DNA of 23,243 nt from the NCBI RefSeq assembly GCF_000003605.2, contig NW_003129875.1:70407-93649 (forward strand), in the 5' to 3' direction. Made by a program: the position numbers and the translations under genes. This DNA is from Saccoglossus kowalevskii (taxonomy: Eukaryota; Hemichordata; Enteropneusta; Harrimaniidae). Positions 22,501 through 23,243 of the stretch are shown here, in pieces. Numbering within the stretch: the first letter of the stretch is position 1; every line of letters begins with the position of its first letter. The notes below the pieces were generated by a model. That model was not told the DNA's origin. It saw only the letters and a program-made list of their open reading frames with translations, and ran no database searches.

Positions 22501-22935
22501 GGGAGTATTAACCATCAATCGTAAAATGTTACTAAAATAAACAACACTAATTTATTACCTCCTGTTCTACCTGCATCTCTGAAGATTCTTTCATTAATCC
22601 TATTTTGTAGTGACCATTCTTGTCATACAATATGTTCTTATGTCTTATATAATATCTTTGTATGTGCATTTAGTGGTGAAGCCATGTATTACATTTATAT
22701 TTATCCTATATTTATCTTTTCGTTGTAGGTTGGTAAAGGTCAGCTTAAGGCACAACTTAGTGAGCCATCGATGGCTAATGAGGCCGAGTCAGGCAGTGGT
22801 GATCAGCCTTCACAAGATAATTTTGCAGATTTTAGTAAATTTGATAGAGTTACTGCAGATTCACCCAAAGTAGAACACAAGCCTTCTCCAGATATGGCAC
22901 ATAGAAGAGCTTTATCATTGGATTATAGGAAAATT
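1381..22935 (+). CDS. REPS1: REPS1/REPS2-like EH-domain endocytic adaptor, partial gene, 14 exons visible
   Basis: REPS proteins bind RalBP1 (the Ral GTPase effector) and, through EH domains, NPF-containing endocytic proteins such as epsin and Numb; they act at clathrin-coated sites in receptor internalisation. Seen here: exons 1381-1506, 5415-5643, 6234-6833, 7155-7218, 7628-7776, 11831-11905, 11958-12100, 14154-14261, 15132-15240, 16805-16996, 18734-18914, 21551-21810, 22353-22423 and 22729-22935. All junction phases agree and the total is 2514 nt (838 codons) with no stop. Visible residues about 292-383 form EH2 (VWKVTEEQREYY, SHIWQLSD, DVNKDGALSLEE). Recalled human REPS1 blocks match in order: ADVG, QWATFS, IVQPIPLRMSP, PPPPPP plus RSSSLD, and NFADFSKF. 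EH1 and the C-terminal coiled coil lie outside the window, so no start or stop codon is assigned. REPS2 is an equally possible name; a single invertebrate ortholog is likely. The Q-rich segment before EH2 is absent from the human protein as I recall it. Confidence 0.9.
1401..1440 (+). repeat. TCT/TTC trinucleotide microsatellite within coding exon
   Basis: About eleven consecutive TTC/TCT triplets lie in the serine reading frame of exon 1381-1506. Length changes would add or remove serines without shifting frame. Confidence 0.85.
1716..2633. repeat. Nearly identical tandem duplication, 458-bp period, two copies
   Basis: Copy one is about 1716-2173 and copy two about 2174-2633. The offset is 458 bp at both ends compared (ATTCTTTAATTTTCTC at 1716 and 2174; ATCACATACATG at 1861 and 2319). 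The only differences I found are one G/A substitution (1816 versus 2274) and small changes in the closing A-run. No terminal inverted repeats or coding sequence were seen. It is either a very recent duplication or an assembly artefact. Confidence 0.92.
3791..5218. mobile_element. Putative non-autonomous DNA transposon or foldback element with about 67-bp inverted ends
   Basis: Left sequence 3791-3856 (GCGTACGCTCACTTTCAAAA through AACCAAACAATGGAATGC to GCGCTCACTTTGG) is the inverted counterpart of right sequence 5151-5218, which ends GAAAGTGAGTGTACGCTC. Extra copies of the same word (GCATTCCATTGTTTG followed by TTTTGAAAGTGAGCGTA) lie on the right at about 4868-4920 and 5119-5164. No open transposase frame lies between. 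The ends and orientation are clear; the superfamily is unknown and no target duplication was identified. Confidence 0.6.
5415..5643 (+). CDS. REPS1: REPS-like exon: Ser/Pro-rich linker with KGWASFE block
   Basis: The acceptor is TTTTTTTACAG and the donor G|GTGAGT; phase goes from 0 to 1 (76 codons plus one base). It encodes SGSAASSSSNSS, then QPSSPPDSPMLHHS, GRHSQG and KEKGWASFETDTDEL. The SPPxSP and W-x-S/T-F spacing resembles the human REPS1 linker (SPPTSP, ENWVSFAD). Many SP dipeptides suggest proline-directed phosphorylation in a disordered region. Confidence 0.85.
5644..6233 (+). other. 590-bp intron
   Basis: Phase 1, GTGAGT to TTTTTTTTAG. It is mostly filled by a decayed copy of the repeat family seen at 15427-16253; no exon or RNA gene was seen. 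Confidence 0.8.
5833..6140 (+). repeat. Decayed relative of the 15427-16253 repeat
   Basis: TTTTTAGATCCACTGTAGATGAAGTT followed by AGCTATTGGTGTTACGGATTGTC parallels the start of the better copy (TTTTTTAGCTCCATTGTCGAC then AGCTTATGGTATTACTGATTGTC). Further in, GGCAAGCCCAATTGCTTTGATA and GATTAGTTCATTTTGTGACAAC parallel the internal unit. It is heavily diverged and same-strand. Confidence 0.6.
6234..6833 (+). CDS. REPS1: REPS-like exon: glutamine-rich segment plus start of EH2
   Basis: The exon starts after TTTTTTTTAG and ends at CAAG before a GC donor (GCAAGT); both ends are phase 1 and it is 600 nt long. The first roughly 170 residues are glutamine-rich, with a longest run of seven Q, and carry three VSPxM(M/L)xQQ repeats starting at 6302, 6371 and 6428. 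Mixed CAA and CAG codons argue against a fresh CAG expansion. EH2 begins at VWKVTEEQREYYTNQFK (from about 6749) and continues to PDITGLIQ. The Q-rich part would be a disordered, prion-like linker; that role is inferred. Confidence 0.93.
6834..6839 (+). promoter_or_regulatory. Non-canonical GC 5' splice site
   Basis: The EH2 reading frame needs PDITGLIQ|GVTAREFF. The junction that gives this is CAAG|GCAAGT, paired with the TTATTCAG acceptor ending at 7154. AG|GCAAGT is the classical strong context for GC-AG introns. The nearest GT (6838) would shift frame. Confidence 0.88.
6957..6983 (+). repeat. (TTTG)n microsatellite
   Basis: Five to six TTTG units lie in the GC-AG intron. Confidence 0.85.
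7155..7218 (+). CDS. REPS1: REPS-like exon: central EH2 helix
   Basis: The acceptor is TTATTCAG and the donor TG|GTAAGT; phase goes from 1 to 2, 64 nt. It encodes GVTAREFFQKSKLSLPELSHIW, the first EF-hand-like half of the EH fold, ending in the tryptophan that lines the NPF-peptide pocket in EH domains. The Trp codon is split across the next intron. Confidence 0.95.
7219..7627 (+). other. 409-bp phase-2 intron
   Basis: GTAAGT to TTTTTCAACAG. TGACTGA(T/C/A) words recur (near 7285, 7425, 7525), but no defined repeat, RNA or exon was seen. Confidence 0.85.
7628..7776 (+). CDS. REPS1: REPS-like exon: EF-hand loop and C-terminal half of EH2
   Basis: The acceptor is CAACAG and the donor GAAG|GTATGT; phase goes from 2 to 1. 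It encodes QLSDVNKDGALSLEEF, an intact 12-residue calcium-binding loop with Asp, Asn, Asp, Gly and Glu at the expected positions 1, 3, 5, 6 and 12, then ITAMHLVVLRKHDIELPDILP and LVP. This closely parallels the human REPS1 block ELSDFDKDGALTLDEF. Confidence 0.96.
8281..8675 (-). mobile_element. Tc1/mariner-like miniature element, family A, copy 1
   Basis: The 15-bp ends TACTGTAAAACATGT (8281-8295) and ACATGTTTTACAGTA (8661-8675) are perfect inverted complements; TA at each edge fits the TA target duplication of Tc1/mariner-type elements. Internal sequence is rich in TTCGC/GCGAA words. A second copy lies at 16381-16730 in the opposite orientation (strand here is relative to that copy). It has no coding potential. 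Confidence 0.85.
8413..8434. repeat. (CA)n microsatellite inside miniature element
   Basis: About ten CA units lie in the middle of the 8281-8675 element. The second copy (16381-16730) lacks this run, so it arose after insertion or in a sublineage. Confidence 0.85.
9081..9218. mobile_element. Short miniature inverted-repeat element
   Basis: ATAGACCCTTTGCA at 9081-9094 pairs with TGTAAAGGGTCTAT at 9205-9218 with one or two mismatches, enclosing 138 bp that include AAAATGGCCGCC. No coding potential was seen and the target duplication is unclear. Superfamily not assigned. Confidence 0.6.
9608..9819. mobile_element. CTGTA-ended miniature element, family B, copy 1
   Basis: TACTGTAGAATACTTTATTT (9608 onward) and the right end, whose reverse complement begins TACTGTGGAATAATTTATTT, are inverted repeats of about 25 bp with few mismatches; the edge TA fits a TA target duplication. 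The interior is built of GCGAAAATAAATTCC-type words. The 212-bp element abuts the 30-bp minisatellite. A relative lies at 21312-21474. Confidence 0.82.
9820..10310. repeat. 30-bp minisatellite, about 16 units
   Basis: The word TTTAAATCTT recurs exactly every 30 bp from 9821 to 10301 (17 occurrences, one as TTTATATCTT). The unit is TTTAAATCTTGCTAGTTAAA plus a ten-base linker, ACAYRGTTRA in most units. The 20-bp core is almost constant, while linkers vary (ACACGGTTAA, ACATGGTTGA, ACACAGTTAA, ACACTGTTGA and others). No spacer structure like that of CRISPR is present. Confidence 0.96.
10601..11420 (+). mobile_element. 3' fragment of a Tx1/L1-like LINE
   Basis: An open frame from about 10631 to 11065 carries DPKLRYFQYKLIMKFLPSNR, then a Cys-x2-Cys cluster (CTFCKK) followed by FHLFWDC, the zinc-binding module found at the C-terminus of L1/Tx1-clade reverse transcriptase proteins. 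The similarity continues in another frame from about 11040 to 11280 (ILFNAFRLMGRYYIYRCK), so at least one frameshift is present between about 11030 and 11065. A-rich runs at 11398-11420 may be the 3' tail. The endonuclease and polymerase parts are missing: a dead, 5'-truncated copy, sense to the host gene. Confidence 0.8.
11831..11905 (+). CDS. REPS1: REPS-like exon: 75-nt frame-neutral exon starting ADVG
   Basis: The acceptor is TTTCATATAG and the donor CCAG|GTATGT; both ends are phase 1, so inclusion or skipping keeps frame. It encodes ADVGCIPEQPTHNMYNYIQN then DNALP. The ADVG start right after EH2 matches the human sequence SADVGDQP as I recall it. It could be constitutive or a cassette. 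Confidence 0.8.
11906..11957 (+). other. Very short 52-bp intron
   Basis: GTATGT to TTGTCAG, 52 nt, composed almost wholly of T and TA repeats. Its length is not a multiple of three; retained in the real frame it reaches TGA just after entering the next exon. Confidence 0.8.
11958..12100 (+). CDS. REPS1: REPS-like exon: ADPF linker, PQ-rich
   Basis: The acceptor is TATTGTCAG and the donor GAG|GTACGT; phase goes from 1 to 0. It encodes ADPFTSAPCPTTPSNSPATK, then PPAQWVDPDPQQPQPQPQQP and QLQQGE. DPF is the motif class that binds the AP-2 alpha appendage, which would suit an endocytic adaptor. The earlier GT at 12096 would end in phase 1 and break the next junction. Confidence 0.88.
12101..14153 (+). 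other. 2.05-kb intron
   Basis: Phase 0, GTACGT to ATTGACAG. It contains a 23-bp triple repeat (13644-13712) and an (ATA)n run near 13537-13551. The remainder is AT-rich with no exon, RNA gene or transposon end recognised. Confidence 0.8.
13644..13712. repeat. 23-bp tandem repeat, three units
   Basis: GATGCTACTCCACAATAGTC then GGA is repeated three times at 13644, 13667 and 13690, the middle unit differing by one base. Each unit has a small CTCC/GGAG dyad. Confidence 0.93.
14151..14159 (+). promoter_or_regulatory. Triple tandem CAG 3' splice acceptor
   Basis: CAGCAGCAG follows a polypyrimidine stretch (GTTTTTCTCATTGA). Splicing after the first, second or third CAG gives QQWATFS, QWATFS or WATFS, all in frame, so single-glutamine variants are possible. 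Confidence 0.8.
14154..14261 (+). CDS. REPS1: REPS-like exon: QQWATFS block
   Basis: The exon is phase 0 at both ends, 36 codons, with donor CCT|GTAAGT. It encodes QQWATFSDHGSPPALPPSPS, then QSPANFDFASISPDP. It aligns with human REPS1 EQWETFSE and the following serine-rich, FD-containing stretch. Start chosen after the first CAG of the tandem acceptor. Confidence 0.9.
14262..15131 (+). other. 870-bp intron
   Basis: Phase 0, GTAAGT to TTTTGACAG. It is AT-rich. A CATTCATTCATTCA run near 15011-15026 resembles the short-repeat 3' tails of some LINEs, but no LINE protein was recognised upstream. Nothing else was supported. Confidence 0.75.
15132..15240 (+). CDS. REPS1: REPS-like exon: IVQPIPLRMSP block
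   Basis: The acceptor is TTTTGACAG and the donor TCAG|GTATGA; phase goes from 0 to 1. It encodes EGRIVQPIPLRMSPEAQHLS, then QEYADKEAALRPRTFS. It matches the human segment AIVHPVPIRMTPSKIHMQE in position and sequence, one of the strongest ortholog signatures outside EH2. Confidence 0.94.
15427..16253 (+). mobile_element. Interspersed repeat with hairpin start and four diverged 151-157-bp internal units
   Basis: The start TTTTTTAGCTCCATTGTCGAC followed by GAAGTCGAGCGGAGCT folds back on itself (AGCTCC/GGAGCT, TCGAC/GTCGA). Internal units begin at about 15517, 15674, 15825 and 15980, each with TTTTCGACTTCTTC-type openings, GGTACCTTGGGTG, CTCTCAGATTTGTTAATTTC and GAATATTTTTGTCATTTTTGG words. Near the right end GAGCGGAGCTATATCAGTCGAC echoes the start. 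No protein is encoded. The transposon class is unknown. Confidence 0.72.
16381..16730 (+). mobile_element. Tc1/mariner-like miniature element, family A, copy 2
   Basis: TACTGTAAAACATGTTGAAA opens and ACATGTTTTACAGTA closes the 350-bp unit; edge TA fits a TA duplication. It is inverted relative to 8281-8675: its left end matches the reverse complement of that copy's right end, through the AAAAAGCGA word. It ends 74 bp before the coding exon at 16805. Confidence 0.86.
16805..16996 (+). CDS. REPS1: REPS-like exon: KQRSYTD and hexaproline
   Basis: The acceptor is TTGTGGTAG and the donor TCAG|GTATTG; phase 1 at both ends (192 nt, frame-neutral). It encodes DPGTGGMMYDNNGLSEDIPA, then PSLVKQRSYTDVDRPD and KPAKLPPPPPPSKDKR. 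It corresponds to the human TRQRSHSGTSPD then PPPPPP region; the polyproline run could bind SH3 or profilin-type partners. Confidence 0.88.
17606..17781. mobile_element. piggyBac-type miniature element, TTAA-flanked
   Basis: TTAATACTTTGAACACC at 17606-17622 and GGTGTTCAAAGATTTAA at 17765-17781 form inverted ends (11 bp perfect, then two mismatches and TTAA). The 168-bp interior is AT-rich and noncoding. The ends differ from the 1041-1275 element, so this is a separate family using the same target site. Confidence 0.72.
18151..18306. mobile_element. Possible miniature inverted-repeat element
   Basis: AGCAGGGGAGTCGTCACCTG then TGCATG at 18151-18176 pairs imperfectly (about 20 of 26 positions) with CATGGGCAGGTGACAACCCT then CTCGCT at 18281-18306. 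The enclosed 156 bp are noncoding. The class is unknown and the element is quite decayed. Confidence 0.45.
18731..18736 (+). promoter_or_regulatory. Tandem CAGCAG (NAGNAG) 3' splice acceptor
   Basis: CAGCAG follows TTCTAACTTCTCTG. In phase 1 the two choices give A-G-TT or G-TT at the junction, an alanine more or less. Confidence 0.75.
18734..18914 (+). CDS. REPS1: REPS-like exon: Q/P-rich linker
   Basis: Phase goes from 1 to 2, with donor CCCAG|GTAACC. It encodes AGTTVTLQHHQLLQKAVLSP, then AQKHALPPPPQLVPSSVAAP and KKAAHTHIISRSRPR. There is no specific conserved motif, but composition and both junction phases fit the disordered middle of the REPS protein. The final R codon is completed by the next exon, whose phase matches. 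Confidence 0.82.
18915..21550 (+). other. 2.6-kb intron
   Basis: Phase 2, GTAACC to TGCTATCCAG. AT-rich; the only defined element is the family-B miniature element at 21312-21474. A TTGTTTCCAG near 20195-20204 looks like an acceptor but is followed by TTAAG without an open frame in the needed phase. No gene or RNA was recognised between 19030 and 21300. Confidence 0.78.
21312..21474. mobile_element. CTGTA-ended miniature element, family B, copy 2
   Basis: TACTGTAAAATACTTTATTT and the right end AAATAAAGTATTTTACAGTA are inverted repeats of about 25 bp with one mismatch. The left part is nearly the same as 9608-9819 (CGCTTGGAATTTATTTTC, then TTTTCGCTGAAGGGATGATT) and the middle is shortened. 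The 163-bp copy ends 76 bp before the exon at 21551. Confidence 0.88.
21551..21810 (+). CDS. REPS1: REPS-like exon: hexaproline and RSSSLDL motif
   Basis: The acceptor is GCTATCCAG and the donor CCTG|GTAAGA; phase goes from 2 to 1. It encodes RSFSGAAVLRRQAVSVDVPP, then PAVENGYDKS and RLDPPPPPPRRKLRHVRSSS followed by LDLSKLSLEGG. PPPPPPR then SRSSSLD is the human REPS1 order. RSSSLD is a typical basophilic-kinase or 14-3-3-type site; that use here is inferred. Confidence 0.93.
21811..22352 (+). other. 542-bp intron
   Basis: Phase 1, GTAAGA to TGGTTCTAG. It contains a small 7-bp-stem dyad (CACTAGT near 22243 with ACTAGTG near 22256). Nothing else was seen. Confidence 0.82.
22353..22423 (+). 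CDS. REPS1: REPS-like exon: PTIPPRTSS
   Basis: The acceptor is GGTTCTAG and the donor TCG|GTGAGT; phase goes from 1 to 0. It encodes VGSSSPEKISPVLSRPTIPP then RTSS. RPTIPPR occupies the place of the human PPAVPPRP, a potential SH3-binding motif. Confidence 0.85.
22424..22728 (+). other. 305-bp intron
   Basis: Phase 0, GTGAGT to TTTTCGTTGTAG. AT-rich, nothing else seen. Confidence 0.85.
22729..22935 (+). CDS. REPS1: REPS-like exon: NFADFSKF block
   Basis: The acceptor is CGTTGTAG and the donor AAAATT|GTGAGT; phase 0 at both ends, 69 codons. It encodes VGKGQLKAQLSEPSMANEAE, then QPSQDNFADFSKFDRVTADS and HRRALSLDYRKI. NFADFSKF matches human NFADFSQF. RRALSLD repeats the R-x-x-S-L-D pattern of the 21551 exon. 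The reading continues into an exon beyond the window. Confidence 0.93.
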
Positions 22936-23243
22936 GTGAGTGGTTTTTGAGTTTTTCACTTTGATTATGATGTATGTGTATTTGTACCAGTGGATGGTAA
23001 TCGTTGTAGAATCAACAGCGTTACTGATATCTTTGCCATCCAATGTCGTCGCCACACCATCATATCCTGGCCGAATTCCAACTATGGACTTGTATTCACT
23101 GTTGACAAAATCAAACGTGTTTCCATATCAAACATGAAGCCACCTGTTATTTTCAGTTTTAAGCTATGATGTGGTATAAGACGACAAAAATATTTCTTGA
23201 AATTTGAAATTGATGTGACTTGGTGTTACAGTTACACTGATTG
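22936..23243 (+). other. Start of the next intron, cut by the window edge
   Basis: GTGAGT begins the intron at 22936. No acceptor with a convincing exon follows before 23243. The C-terminal coiled coil that binds RalBP1 in REPS proteins is expected downstream. Confidence 0.75.

Noticed and set aside
1-23243. A second gene, a novel gene cluster, a tRNA/rRNA gene or a retroviral element
   Set aside because: None is supported on either strand; all convincing protein similarity belongs to the REPS-like gene or the LINE fragment.

Overview
This window is eukaryotic, intron-rich, AT-rich DNA from an animal. The dispersed repeats look like those of marine invertebrates: CTGTAAAA-ended miniature transposons, TTAA-flanked miniature transposons, a Tx1/L1-like LINE remnant, and an AGCTCC/GTCGAC-ended repeat with internal units. 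A hemichordate, another invertebrate deuterostome or a lophotrochozoan would all fit. The species cannot be fixed from the sequence alone.

One gene on the + strand accounts for all convincing coding sequence. Fourteen exons between 1381 and 22935 join with matching phases into 838 codons, with neither the first nor the last exon of the gene in view. They encode an ortholog of REPS1/REPS2 (RalBP1-associated Eps-domain protein), an adaptor linking Ral GTPase signalling to clathrin-mediated endocytosis. The visible protein runs, in order: a polyserine/SP-rich linker (exons 1381-1506 and 5415-5643); a glutamine-rich stretch followed by the start of the second EH domain (6234-6833); the rest of EH2 with a canonical EF-hand loop (7155-7218, 7628-7776); short linkers that begin ADVG and ADPF (11831-11905, 11958-12100); the conserved QWATFS and IVQPIPLRMSP blocks (14154-14261, 15132-15240); proline-rich and RSSSLD-containing segments (16805-21810); and the NFADFSKF block (22729-22935). 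The first EH domain should lie upstream of the window and the C-terminal RalBP1-binding coiled coil downstream.

The introns hold most of the remaining structure. Intron 1507-5414 contains a nearly identical 458-bp tandem duplication and a roughly 1.4-kb element with inverted ends. Intron 7777-11830 contains two or three miniature transposons, a 30-bp minisatellite of about 16 units that abuts one of them, and a LINE fragment. Intron 15241-16804 holds an 0.8-kb repeat made of four diverged units plus another miniature transposon. Intron 16997-18733 has a TTAA-flanked miniature element. Several of these elements end only about 75-110 bp before a 3' splice site.

I found no RNA gene, CRISPR array, bacterial-type operon, retroviral element or second protein-coding gene. 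The points most worth follow-up are the Q-rich insert with three VSPxM repeats beside EH2, a GC-AG intron inside EH2, tandem NAG acceptors, a 75-nt frame-neutral exon next to a 52-nt intron, and the miniature-transposon/minisatellite junction.
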